Source: Arthrobacter sp. 131MFCol6.1 (GTDB lineage Bacteria > Actinomycetota > Actinomycetes > Actinomycetales > Micrococcaceae). From it: DNA of 64,000 nucleotides. Numbering within the stretch: the first letter of the stretch is position 1; each line of letters starts with the position of its first letter. The translations under genes and the position numbers were made by a program. Positions 34,362-43,566 of the stretch are shown here, in pieces. Under the pieces are notes generated by a model. That model worked only from the letters and a program-made list of their open reading frames with translations. It ran no database searches and was not told the DNA's origin. The stretch is taken from the NCBI RefSeq assembly GCF_000374925.1, contig NZ_KB895542.1, positions 413,354 to 477,353 on the forward strand, written 5' to 3'.

Positions 34362-36328
34362 TGTTCAACCTCGGAAAGAAGCAAAGTGATCTCCGAAATG
34401 AGCTCGTTGAGGTCCGCGTCGATCTCATCCAGGGGCCTCGGGGCAACGTACTTGTAGAAGTGCCGCGTGAACGGAATCTCGAATCCGACCTTTGTCTTGG
34501 ACCCGTCGATCCAGGCATCAGGGACGTGGGGGATTACTTCCCGAGAGAAATACTCCTGAATGTCCTCATTGAGCGGCACGTTTTCGTTATCACGCAGGTC
34601 GGCGTCTGCTTCGGGCGAACCCTTCGGTCCCTTGCAAACGTCGGCGGTCTCGTCGCGTTCGGAGAGCCCTGCGAGGACGGCTTTCAGAACCGGGGCGCCG
34701 AGCTTGAGTCCGGCGCTGGAGAGAGCAGGTTTGAGGGCCTTGAGGAAGGCTTCACGGTTTTTCCAGAGCTTCGTTTCGTCTTCGCCGAGCCGGTTGAGCG
34801 TCTTCTCAAGAAGCTGCCGGTCGTCGTCGGACAGCTTTTCGACCGGCTTCTGCACCAGGACAGCATCGATGCGCTCCGGAGTGAACGCGAAGTTGAGCTT
34901 CAGCGGGCGCTCGACCGTGATGGTGGAGTAGCCGAAGTCCTGGTTGTTGAAGACCTTGGAGGTCTCGCCGTCGTCCTCGAACGCTCCGTAGAGCTGGACG
35001 ATGCTCTGAATATCCTTGGCGCCGAGTTCCTTGCGCTTGGAACCGAGGCTCTTGCGCATCTTCTGGAAGAAGTCCGCGCCGTTGATCAATTGAATCTTCC
35101 CGACGCGCTCCGGGTGTTTCTGCTTCTTGCTGTTGGAGAGGATCCAGATGTAGGTGGCTATGCCGGTGTTGTAGAACATGTCCGTGGGGAGTGCGATGAT
35201 GGCTTCCACGAAGTCGTTCTCGATCAGGTATTTGCGGATCTCGGACTCGCCCGAGCCGGCGCCGCCGGTGAACAGCGGCGAGCCGTTAAGGACGATGCCG
35301 ATGCGGGAGCCGCCGTCGTGCGCCGGGCGCATCTTGCGGACCAGGTGCAGCAGGAACAGCAGGGAGCCGTCGCTTACGCGGGGCAGGCCCGGGCCGAAGC
35401 GGCCGTCGAAGCCGTGGAGTTCGTGCTCCTTCTGGATCTGCGGCTGGATCTTCTTCCACTCCACACCGAAGGGCGGGTTGGAGAGCATGAAGTCGAACTG
35501 TTGGCCGATGTTCTGGTCGTTGGCGAGGGTGTCGCCGACGGAGATCTTGGAGATGTCTTGGCCCTTGATCAGCAGGTCCGACTTGCAGATGGCGTAAGAC
35601 TCGTCGTTGATTTCCTGGCCGTACGCGACCAGGGAGGCGCTCGGGTTCAGGGCGTGAAGGTGTTCTTGGGCGACGGTGAGCATGCCGCCCGTGCCGGAAG
35701 TGGGGTCGTAGATGCTGCGGACGATGCCCTCTTTGGTGAGGACGTCGTCGTCGTAGTTCAGCAGGAGCTGGACCATGAGCTGGATGACCTCGCGCGGGGT
35801 GAAGTGCTCACCGGCGGTCTCGTTGGAGGCTTCGGCGAAGCGGCGGATGAGCTCCTCGAACATGAGTCCCATCTCGATGTTGCTGATGGTCTCCGGGTGG
35901 AGGTCGATCGCCGCGAAGTCCTTGGCGACGTGGTAGAGCAGGTCCGAGCTGTCCAGCTTCTCTAACGTCTTGTAAAATTCGAAGCGCTCGAAGATGTCCC
36001 GGGTGTTCTCCGAGAACCCCTGGACGTAGTTGAGGATGTTCGCCTTAATGTTCGTGGGGTCGTCCAGGAGCTTGGCGAAGTTGAACTTGGAGGTATTGAA
36101 GAAGCTGTGGCCGGAAGCCTTCTGCAAAAAGGTGTCCAGCGGGATGTTCAGGTCCTTCTTCGCCTCCGCTTCCTGCAGGACTGCATCCTTGGTGGAGTTC
36201 AGGACGCAATCGAGGCGGCGGAGGATGGTGAACGGGAGGATCACCGAGCCGTACTGCGCAGGCTTGTAGGTGCCCCGCAGAATATTCGCGATGCTCCACA
36301 CCAGGTTGGCATTGTTGTTTCCGGCCAC
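34358..36328 (-). CDS. hsdM: Type I DNA adenine methyltransferase (system 1)
   Basis: 656 residues from a GTG giving VAGNNNANLVWSIANIL, chosen because GGGAG precedes it and family homology starts there; an ATG 87 bases upstream adds unconserved residues. Motif I is DPTSGTGGML and motif IV is NPPFGVEW, the N6-adenine class signature. The protein is longer than the usual 500-residue HsdM because of a C-terminal helical extension. It methylates host sites and forms the core of the complex. It is the first gene of a nine-gene same-strand block. Confidence 0.9.
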   Translation of the reverse strand: MAGNNNANLVWSIANILRGTYKPAQYGSVILPFTILRRLDCVLNSTKDAVLQEAEAKKDLNIPLDTFLQKASGHSFFNTSKFNFAKLLDDPTNIKANILNYVQGFSENTRDIFERFEFYKTLEKLDSSDLLYHVAKDFAAIDLHPETISNIEMGLMFEELIRRFAEASNETAGEHFTPREVIQLMVQLLLNYDDDVLTKEGIVRSIYDPTSGTGGMLTVAQEHLHALNPSASLVAYGQEINDESYAICKSDLLIKGQDISKISVGDTLANDQNIGQQFDFMLSNPPFGVEWKKIQPQIQKEHELHGFDGRFGPGLPRVSDGSLLFLLHLVRKMRPAHDGGSRIGIVLNGSPLFTGGAGSGESEIRKYLIENDFVEAIIALPTDMFYNTGIATYIWILSNSKKQKHPERVGKIQLINGADFFQKMRKSLGSKRKELGAKDIQSIVQLYGAFEDDGETSKVFNNQDFGYSTITVERPLKLNFAFTPERIDAVLVQKPVEKLSDDDRQLLEKTLNRLGEDETKLWKNREAFLKALKPALSSAGLKLGAPVLKAVLAGLSERDETADVCKGPKGSPEADADLRDNENVPLNEDIQEYFSREVIPHVPDAWIDGSKTKVGFEIPFTRHFYKYVAPRPLDEIDADLNELISEITLLLSEVEQ

Positions 36329-36510
36329 TGCTCCCACTTTCCTTGCTGCGGGCAGTGGGGGAGCTGGCTTCTTGACTCGCCGCTGGCATCGTCCCCATTG
36401 CCGTGCAGCGTTCATCGATCACGCACGTACTTGCTATGCATTGTATGGGGGAGGTGGGACGTTGGTTGGTCACGCAGATCCGGGGACCCCGGAGCGTCGG
36501 CCGGATAGCC

Positions 36511-36738
36511 CTACTTCTTGCGTGTCTTACTAAAGAAGTCTGCGGCCTGCCGGTAGGCCCTCCTCGCCTCAGGGCTGTTTGCCGCTCGGTAGAATTTAGC
36601 GCCATTTTCGGCGAGCTTCCGGGCCTTCGCTTGAATAAGAGGATCACTAGACAGGTCATAGGCTTTGGCAGCAGCCTGCTTCGCCGTCGCCCCACCAACC
36701 CTAATCACTGCTGCGACTTTGTCCGCTTTTCCTGCCAC
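36511..36738 (-). CDS. Small Ala-rich hypothetical protein
   Basis: 75 residues from a GTG that follows GGAGATAAC; an in-frame GTG 12 bases earlier has no such site. The sequence is helical and basic (VAAVIRVGGATAKQAAAKAYD, ARKLAENGAKFYRAANSP, FFSKTRKK). No known family. It lies upstream of hsdM1 on the same strand and divergent from the 434-aa gene. It could be a small DNA-binding or antitoxin-like protein, but no evidence beyond charge and size supports this. Confidence 0.5.
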   Translation of the reverse strand: MAGKADKVAAVIRVGGATAKQAAAKAYDLSSDPLIQAKARKLAENGAKFYRAANSPEARRAYRQAADFFSKTRKK

Positions 36739-36977
36739 CGTTATCTCCACACTTCGTTTGGTTTGTCCCCGAGATTAGCACCGTGTGAGAGTGTGCTCGA
36801 GCAACTGAACTAACTGGTGGAATGGCACACTCATGCCTGCAACTCCTCACAGACCCTCTCGCTGCATTTTCTTTGGCCTTGTATGGGGGCGGGGGTGACA
36901 TTGCTCGGCCGCACCGATCCTGAGGACTCCGAAGTGGCGCCCGCCCTGCCAGGACCAGCGTGTGTGAAGATGTTGGG

Positions 36978-38264
36978 ATGACCGACAGTGACCGTGAACT
37001 CTCCCTATACGTCGACGGCAGAAATGCCTTGGTGGCAGGCGACCCGACAGCAATTGCCGAGCTGTTCCGAAAGCTTGACGTCAAAGAAGAGGCCAGAGCG
37101 AGCCTGGGGTCAGGGTTGGCCGATCTGCTTGCCGGCCTGGCTGGGGCGGCTGCGACTGCTATGGCGGCAAATGCCGAAGGAAACTCCTTCCACATGACTC
37201 CGGAGTCATACGCTCGGTACCTGGAACTCATCGGGTCCACCAAGGAAAAAGTGGGGATCGTTGCCGGTGTGCTACGCCAGTCAGATGGTCGAATCGACAC
37301 CATCATCGAACTGGTGGGCTCCTCACCTGTCAACCCTGCCGCGGCCGCGAACGTACAGATCATGGCCGCAACTTTGGCGATCCGCGTGGCCCTCAAAGAG
37401 CTCGATACCCTTGTTCAGGCTGTGGATGCGAAACTGGACACGATCGTCCGAGACAACCGTGACGAGGCACTCGGCAACGTGCAGGGGACAACCCACGTCC
37501 TGGATAAAGCATTTGGGTACTTCGAGGAGACGGGCCGGCTCAACGACGCCCTTTGGGACCAAGTGTCGGGACAGGCTGCGGCCCTCGCCCAGGCGCACGC
37601 CGTCGCCCTCAACCACCTCAACTCCATTGCAGACGGTCTCGCCGTCAAGAACCTGGGCAAGCGGGTGAGCAGCGCCGAGGCGGCGGCCAAAGGCGAATTG
37701 AAGCACTGGCTGGTCATTGCGGCTGTGGCTCTCACAAACATGGTTCGAATGGACTCCTTGGAGGCTGTCCGTAGCGCGAATGACGGTTCGGATTCTACGG
37801 CTCACGGCCGACACATCGCGAAGTCGCGGGAGCGGCGAATGGCAAGCACCACCACAGCACTTCAAAATCTGTCCGACGCCGTATCGACGGCAGTAGACGT
37901 CGATACGTTTACGCGCGTTACGAATCCCATGGAGATGGCCAGGCTCTACACCGCCGCCGAAGAACTGCAGCGGCTCCTGCGAATCTTTAGTTCGAACTTC
38001 GGCATGCCGGAGGCCTCGACCATCAAGCGCACCCAGTGGCACGAATCGGTAATGCGCCTGGGCCAGAAGGCTACCGGGGCGGTGACGGGTGCCGCCGCTG
38101 CTGTTGCCGATGGAGTGGCTTCAGTTCCAAAAGCGATCGGCGGAGCTGTCGAAGACACCATCCTGCATGTAGCTCAAGGGATCGAGGAGCGTAGGGCGAT
38201 ACCCGCAGAGACTACAGATACGGAAATTGAATCTGAGACCGGAAATGCGGCAATCACTCGGTAG
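36978..38264 (+). CDS. Unrecognised helical protein
   Basis: 428 residues from ATG 36978 (MTDSDRELSLYVDG); a GTG 18 bases upstream is an alternative and no strong ribosome site is seen for either. It is almost entirely alpha-helical and Ala-rich, with long helices (MAANAEGN, VQAVDAKLDTIVRDNRDEAL, AVALNHLNSIADGLAVKNLG) and possible coiled coil at about 95-230. A C-terminal Ala/Val segment (GAVTGAAAAVADGVASV) might be weakly membrane-active. No family was recognised. It is divergent from the 75-aa gene and lies just before remnants of other genes. Confidence 0.6.
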   Translation: MTDSDRELSLYVDGRNALVAGDPTAIAELFRKLDVKEEARASLGSGLADLLAGLAGAAATAMAANAEGNSFHMTPESYARYLELIGSTKEKVGIVAGVLRQSDGRIDTIIELVGSSPVNPAAAANVQIMAATLAIRVALKELDTLVQAVDAKLDTIVRDNRDEALGNVQGTTHVLDKAFGYFEETGRLNDALWDQVSGQAAALAQAHAVALNHLNSIADGLAVKNLGKRVSSAEAAAKGELKHWLVIAAVALTNMVRMDSLEAVRSANDGSDSTAHGRHIAKSRERRMASTTTALQNLSDAVSTAVDVDTFTRVTNPMEMARLYTAAEELQRLLRIFSSNFGMPEASTIKRTQWHESVMRLGQKATGAVTGAAAAVADGVASVPKAIGGAVEDTILHVAQGIEERRAIPAETTDTEIESETGNAAITR

Positions 38265-38287
38265 CCACGTCGTTCGTCTTGCGGTGT

Positions 38288-38597
38288 CCTGGCCGCGGTA
38301 CCGGCGGGGCGCCGCCGGGCATGCGGACGCAGACAAATGGGCCGCGCGGCCGGAAGCCAGCAGGTTCTCGGTGATCTGGGGGCCGGACTGACTGGCGCCA
38401 ACTACCAGCGCGGCACCGTCGGGTAGCTGTTGCGGGTTCAGTAGTCGGGGTCGTGGAGCAGGTACCTTCGGGGCGGGGTCCCGACGTGGCCAAACGCGGC
38501 GTCGATCGTTTCTGAGGGCTCCATGAGTCTCTCCTAAGGCCAACGCAGCGCTGGCAATATGTTGGCACGATATGCCTGCGTCGTCGCCACGTACAGG
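38288..38597 (-). pseudogene. Remnant of flavin monooxygenase gene with its promoter
   Basis: On the minus strand the frame NPQQLPDGAALVVGASQSGP, ITENLLASGRAAHLSAS and RRYRGQD matches the middle of the intact monooxygenase at 50012-51298 (LPGGAVLIVGTGQSGGQ, RRYRGQD). Upstream, 38521-38597 matches the intact gene's leader and promoter. The protein part between the start codon and the NPQQ motif is deleted, as is the C-terminal half. The piece is thus a start-plus-middle fragment, complementary to the C-terminal fragment at 48957-49113. Confidence 0.7.
38562..38597 (-). promoter_or_regulatory. Shared promoter-like block (copy in remnant)
   Basis: The minus strand reads TGTACG, 17 bases, TATCGT. 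The block aligns without gaps to those upstream of the intact monooxygenase (51337-51372) and the TfoX-like gene (58332-58367). Confidence 0.5.
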
Positions 38598-38689
38598 TCC
38601 GCACTGTCAGCAGCGCGCGCTGCCACCGTCCCTTGCAACGCCTTGCCCTCTTGAGGCTCAGACGGCATTTACGAGCTCAGCGGATATGC

Positions 38690-40294
38690 GGCAACTACGA
38701 CACCGCGCAGCTGAACACCCTCTACACAGGCAACGACGCCCGCGCCGCCAAGGTGATCCGCGAACTCCGCGACCAGGTCACCAACACCGACCAGATGCGG
38801 GCCATCGGCTTCTGCGTCGCGGTCCAGCACGCCCACTACATGGCCGGGGTGTTCAACCACGCCGGCATCGCCTCCGTGGCCATCGACGGGAACACCGACG
38901 ACGCCGACCGCGCCGCGGCGCTGGATCGGCTCCGGACACGGGAGATCAACTGCATCTTCACCGTCGACCTCTTCAACGAAGGCTTGGACCTGCCGCAGGT
39001 CGACACCGTCTTGCTGCTCCGGCCCACGCAGAGCGCCACGATCTTCCTCCACCAGCTGGGACGCGGGCTGCGCCGTGCCGAGGGCAAGGCCGTGCTGACC
39101 GTCATGGACTTCATCGGCCAGCAACGCCGCGAGTTCCGCTTCGACCTGCGCTACCGGGCACTGACGGGTTACGGGCGGAAGGAACTGGAGAAAGCCGTTG
39201 AGGACGAGTTTCCGTACCTGCCGTCGGGCTCGCAAATTGTGTTGGACCGGGTGGCTCAGAAGGTGGTGCTGGACAACATCAAGGCTCAGCTGCGGTTCAA
39301 CCGGGCGCAGCTGGTCCGGGATGTCACCTCATACGCGGAGACCGAGCTGGAGGCCTATCTCGAGCAGTCCGGGAACGACGTGAAGTCGATCTACCGGTCG
39401 ACCAAGGATTCCTGGACCGGCTACCTGCGCCAAGCCGGCCTGATCGACGGGTTCTCGCCGCTGGAGGCCATCCTCAGCGGCAGGCTTCCGGACCTGTTTG
39501 ACGCCGACGAGAAGAAGCTCCTCGGCCGCATGGCAGCGCTGATCCACGTGGACGATCCGGAACGCGCCGAGGCCTACTCAATGCTCGTCGACGCCGTCGC
39601 GCCCCGCTACGCGGACCTCGGCATGCGTGAACAGACGTCCGCCCGCATGCTGTTCTACACGCTCTGGGACGACGGCGGCGGTTTCCCCACCTACGACGCC
39701 GGCCTCGACTATCTGCGCGGCTACCAGTTTGTCTGCAGCGAGATCCGCCAGCTCGTGAAGCTCGGCGCGGCCGCTTCCAAACGTGCCGCCAAGGGTCTCG
39801 GCGCGGGCCTGCAACACATCCCCTTGCTCTCGCGCGCCACCTACCGGCGCGAGGAAATCCTGGCGGCCCTGCAATACGGTTCTTTGGAACTCGGCAAGAA
39901 TCTGCAGCACCGCGAGGGCGTGGCCTGATGCCCGGCGACGTCCACAGACGCCTTCTTCGTCACGCTGAACAAGGACGACAAGAAGCACTCGGCAACCACG
40001 ATGTACAAGGACTACGCCATCAGCCCGGAGCTGTTCCACAGGGAATCGCAGAACGCGACGTCGCCCGGAAGCCCGACGGGCAAGCGGTATCTGGCGCGGG
40101 CCGCGCACGGGTCGAAAATCCTGATCTTCACTCGGGGTATCTCAGAGGACGTGACCGTGCTGACAGTTCCCTACACGTGCCTCGGACAGGTGGACTATGT
40201 GCAGCATGCAGGGGAGAAGCCGATTTCGATTACATGGAGGATGCACCGGCCGATGCCGGCTGACGTGTTCGCGGCGGCTGCTGTGGCTCAGTGA
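38690..40294 (+). pseudogene. Truncated DUF3427 helicase with in-frame TGA (copy 2)
   Basis: The recognisable protein starts abruptly at about base 38690 (NYDTAQLNTLYTGNDARA). It holds the C-terminal helicase lobe (IFTVDLFNEGLDLPQVDTV, then HQLGRGLRRAEGK as motif VI) followed by the DUF3427 domain. The N-terminal PLD and DEAD motor halves are missing. At 39926-39928 a TGA interrupts the frame; reading continues in the same frame (CPATSTDAFFVTLNKDDKK) to the normal end AAAVAQ. A single G-to-A change of TGG would explain the stop. The stretch 38633-39928 could make a partial protein but should lack ATPase activity. Confidence 0.8.
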
Positions 40295-40354
40295 TGCATC
40301 ATTTCGGCCTCACGCGTTATATTCGCGAGGTCGGAGATCGGGCCTCCCAGTACA

Positions 40355-40393
40355 GGCTAGACCCCGGAATCCCCGCGATTCCGAAGTCTAGCC
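40355..40393. repeat. Imperfect inverted repeat
   Basis: GGCTAGAC and GTCTAGCC form an 8-bp outer stem; after a two-base mismatch CGGAAT and ATTCCG add six inner pairs. It follows the helicase remnant and may be its former terminator, though no T-tract follows. Confidence 0.5.
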
Positions 40394-40490
40394 TGGACTG
40401 TGAGAGGACTTACGTACGCGAGGCATCTTCTTAGATTCGCGCGAAAAGCACCAGCTCTCTGAGGCGTGGCCGTTATCTGGCTGCTCGTGG

Positions 40491-40528
40491 GACGCGGGGG
40501 ACTGCCTCTGGAGGCAGTCACCCGCGTC
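40491..40528. repeat. 18-bp inverted repeat with two-base spacer
   Basis: GACGCGGGGGACTGCCTC is followed by TG and then GAGGCAGTCACCCGCGTC. The arms pair over 18 positions with one mismatch. The tiny spacer gives a cruciform or tight RNA hairpin; no T-run follows. Confidence 0.7.
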
Positions 40529-40746
40529 CTCGGCGTGCCTAGCTTGGACGGGTTTGCGGCGAGACATCCTGAGGTGCCACCCGTGGCGCAGCATGATCAA
40601 GGGCCGCCATGGCCGGTTCAGTGTCGCGAAAAGCTCTCGTTTTCCCCGACGATATCCGCTGTCCGCCTCGCATAGGTCACTTCACACCAAATGGATGTGA
40701 CATCCTGTAGATCGCGGCCGCGACTAGTCTTGCGGATCGCAGTCAT

Positions 40747-40758
40747 AAACACGTGTTT
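40747..40758. promoter_or_regulatory. 12-bp palindrome upstream of hsdM2
   Basis: AAACACGTGTTT, 85 bases before the hsdM start, flanked by two direct GATCGCA copies. It may be an operator for control of the type I operon. Confidence 0.4.
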
Positions 40759-40843
40759 GATCGCACTTTTTCAACGGAGGGGTTTTGGGAAGCGTACATC
40801 AGCGATCTGCTAAGTACAGTAGGTCAGGCAGGGGGGATTTCTG

Positions 40844-42427
40844 ATGGCGCGTCTTGCGAAGAACGCTCAGCTGAAAGTCAAGTCGCTCGAACAGCGGCTG
40901 TGGGATGTGGCAGACGCCCTCCGAGGAAACCAAGAACCTTCTGAGTACAAGCATGTTGTCCTCGGTCTGGTCTTCCTTAAGTACATCTCCGACCGCTTCG
41001 AGGAACGCCGCCGGGCCATCGAGACCAGCCTGAGCGATCCGGACTCAGAGGACTACATCCCCAACGAGGCCCGCCGCGCAGAATTCCTAGACGACCGCGA
41101 CGAGTACGCGAGCCACAACGTGTTTTGGGTGCCCGAACTGGCACGTTGGGAACACCTGCAAGGCATAGCCAAGCTGCCGGAAATCGGGCAGCAGATCGAC
41201 CAGGCGATGGACCTGATCGAGAAGGAGAACCCAGCCATTCGGGGCGTGCTTCCGCGCAATTACGGGCGCGATGGCCTCGACAAGAGTCGTCTCGGCCAGC
41301 TCGTCGACCTGATCGGCTCGATCGGATTCACCGAGAGCGACGACCACGGCTCTGACGACGTTTTGGGCCGCGTCTATGAATACTTCCTGGGCCAGTTTGC
41401 GGGCAAGGAGACTGGTAAGGACGCCGGCGCCTTCTACACGCCCCGTAGTGTGGTAAAGACGCTCGTGGAGATGCTTGAACCGTTCCACGGCCGCGTCTAC
41501 GACCCTGCCTGCGGCTCCGGAGGCATGTTCGTCCAGTCCGCGGAGTTCGTACAAGCGCACGGAGGCAAACGGACCGACATCTCGGTCTACGGCCAGGAGT
41601 ACACCGACACAACGTGGAAGCTCGCCAAGATGAACCTCGCGCTGCGGGGCATCGAGGCTGACCTTGGCGATCGATCAGCCGACTCCTTCACTCGTGATCT
41701 TCACACTGACCTCCGGGCCGACTTCATTCTCGCGAACCCACCGTTCAACGTGTCGAACTGGTGGAATGCGAAACTTGCTCAGGATCCCCGATGGACGTAC
41801 GGCACCCCGCCGGAAGGCAATGCTAACTTCGCTTGGGTGCAGCACTTTATACACCACCTCAGTCCCAAGGGCGCGGCCGGGTTTGTGCTAGCTAACGGAT
41901 CCCTGTCCTCCAAGAGCGGTGGAGAGGGCGAGATCCGGCGCAAGCTAGTTGAGGCCGATCTGGTCGACTGCATCGTCGGGATGCCAGACAAGCTCTTTTT
42001 TAACACGGGCATCCCTGTTAGCTTGTGGTTTATCTCGAAGGAGCGCCACGGCAATGGCCACCGCGCGCGGCATGGCGAGGTGCTCTTCATTGACGCCCGC
42101 AAGCTGGGTCGCATGGAGACCCGCCGCTTGCGGGTCCTCGACGACGACCACGACATCGCCAAGATTGCCGGGGCTTATCACGCCTGGCGTAATAAAGACG
42201 GCGCCTACCAGGACATACCGGGATTCGTGAAAGCCGCGTCCCTGGAAGAGATCGCGCGGCACGACTTCGTGTTAACCCCCGGGCGGTACGTTGGGGCCGC
42301 GGATGCCGAAGTCGACGACGAACCGATCGACGAGAAGATCGAAAGACTCACGAGAGAGCTATACGCCGAGTTCAATCGCGGAGATGACCTTCAGAACTTA
42401 ATCCGTCAGCATTTGGAAGAGCTCTGA
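40844..42427 (+). CDS. hsdM: Type I DNA adenine methyltransferase (system 2)
   Basis: 527 residues; GGGGGGATTTCTG before the ATG. The N-terminal helical domain (LEQRLWDVADALRGNQEPSE) is followed by motif I DPACGSGGMF near residue 223 and motif IV NPPFNVSNW near 296, the N6-adenine methylase signature. Typical length for the family. It is only distantly similar to HsdM1 at 34358-36328, so the two systems were acquired separately. First of four genes with overlaps of 1, 4 and 4 bases. Confidence 0.92.
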   Translation: MARLAKNAQLKVKSLEQRLWDVADALRGNQEPSEYKHVVLGLVFLKYISDRFEERRRAIETSLSDPDSEDYIPNEARRAEFLDDRDEYASHNVFWVPELARWEHLQGIAKLPEIGQQIDQAMDLIEKENPAIRGVLPRNYGRDGLDKSRLGQLVDLIGSIGFTESDDHGSDDVLGRVYEYFLGQFAGKETGKDAGAFYTPRSVVKTLVEMLEPFHGRVYDPACGSGGMFVQSAEFVQAHGGKRTDISVYGQEYTDTTWKLAKMNLALRGIEADLGDRSADSFTRDLHTDLRADFILANPPFNVSNWWNAKLAQDPRWTYGTPPEGNANFAWVQHFIHHLSPKGAAGFVLANGSLSSKSGGEGEIRRKLVEADLVDCIVGMPDKLFFNTGIPVSLWFISKERHGNGHRARHGEVLFIDARKLGRMETRRLRVLDDDHDIAKIAGAYHAWRNKDGAYQDIPGFVKAASLEEIARHDFVLTPGRYVGAADAEVDDEPIDEKIERLTRELYAEFNRGDDLQNLIRQHLEEL

Positions 42428-43566
42428 TGACGACTCCTTCCGGCTGGCGCAATTTGACGCTAGGCGATCTTGAGGCCGAGTCGAATGGTGTGATTCAGAC
42501 TGGACCATTCGGTAGTCAGCTACATATGAGCGACTACTCCAAAATCGGGACGCCGGTGGTGATGCCTACCAACATCCGAGATCTAAGGGTGTCGACCGAG
42601 GGGATTGCCCGAGTTGCGGACGAGCATGTTGAACGCCTGGCGAGGCACAAGCTGCGCGTTGGCGACATCGTGTACAGCCGGCGAGGCGACGTAGAGAAGT
42701 GCGCTTTGATCACCGATCAGCAAGCGGGCTGGCTGTGTGGTACTGGATGCCTCCTCGTGCGCGTGTCGGGGCCGACGGTCGACGCACGTTGCCTTACGTA
42801 TTTGCTATCGCTGCCCATTACCAAGGCCTGGATCAGTCAACACGCAGTGGGCGCCACCATGCCGAACCTCAACACTGAAGTGCTACGCGAGGTGCCGGTG
42901 ACGCTCCCGCCGATCCATATCCAGCAATCAATCGCTGGGACGCTCGGCGCACTCGACGACAAGGTCGAGTCGAACCGCCGGGCACATGCCTTGGCATGGG
43001 CGCTACTCGAATCGGAGTACTGCAAGATCGCAGAGCAAGGTAGGCGTGTACGTCTGGGGGAACTACTTAGCCTTGAGTACGGAAAGGCGCTTCCAGCCTC
43101 AGTTCGCAGCACTGGAGACGTTCCCGTGTACGGAAGTGGCGGAGTCACTGGTTCGCATGACCGGGCGCTCGTCGAGGGCCCTGCCGTCGTTGTTGGAAGG
43201 AAGGGCTCAGTCGGTGAAGTCTATTGGTCTCACGCGAAATGCTTTCCCATCGACACAACGTTCTATGTGCGCCCTGCTAAAGGTGTACCGCTGCTAGCAA
43301 CCTTCTTCGCCTTGAGGTCCGCTGGCTTAGACGCGATGAATTCCGACTCTGCTGTGCCCGGGCTCAACCGTGAGGCAGCTCTGGGGGTTGAAGTCCTGGT
43401 GCCTCTGGACAACGATGCCCGTGCTTGGGCTACAAGGCGGTCGCTCTTGGTTGACTGGCTCCAGCAAGTTGAATCGGAGTCCGCTCGTTTGGTGGCCATG
43501 CGTGACGCGCTGCTTCCGGAGCTGCTCACGGCTCCTATCCGTGAGAAAACTGTGGGGGCTGCGTGA
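42427..43566 (+). CDS. hsdS: Type I specificity subunit (system 2)
   Basis: 379 residues, sharing one base with the hsdM stop. Two recognition domains are seen: about 1-155 (GVIQTGPFGSQLHMSDY, typical of the first domain) and about 200-350 (GKALPASVRSTGDVPVYGSG, then GRKGSVGEVYWS). They are joined by the helix PPIHIQQSIAGTLGALDDKVE. The DNA target cannot be read from sequence. Its stop overlaps the membrane pentapeptide-like gene by four bases. Confidence 0.9.
   Translation: MTTPSGWRNLTLGDLEAESNGVIQTGPFGSQLHMSDYSKIGTPVVMPTNIRDLRVSTEGIARVADEHVERLARHKLRVGDIVYSRRGDVEKCALITDQQAGWLCGTGCLLVRVSGPTVDARCLTYLLSLPITKAWISQHAVGATMPNLNTEVLREVPVTLPPIHIQQSIAGTLGALDDKVESNRRAHALAWALLESEYCKIAEQGRRVRLGELLSLEYGKALPASVRSTGDVPVYGSGGVTGSHDRALVEGPAVVVGRKGSVGEVYWSHAKCFPIDTTFYVRPAKGVPLLATFFALRSAGLDAMNSDSAVPGLNREAALGVEVLVPLDNDARAWATRRSLLVDWLQQVESESARLVAMRDALLPELLTAPIREKTVGAA

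Larger units (their letters stand above)
40295..40843. other. Regulatory-looking gap before type I system 2
   Basis: 549 bases without a gene. It holds hairpins at 40355-40393 and 40491-40528 and a palindrome at 40747-40758, listed separately. A GGGGGGA ribosome site lies just before hsdM2. No clear sigma-70 promoter could be fixed. Confidence 0.5.

Noticed and set aside
34460..35965. 501-codon plus-strand frame
   Set aside because: Antisense shadow of hsdM1; Val/Leu/Asp/Glu-rich composition typical of reverse-complement GC-rich coding DNA.
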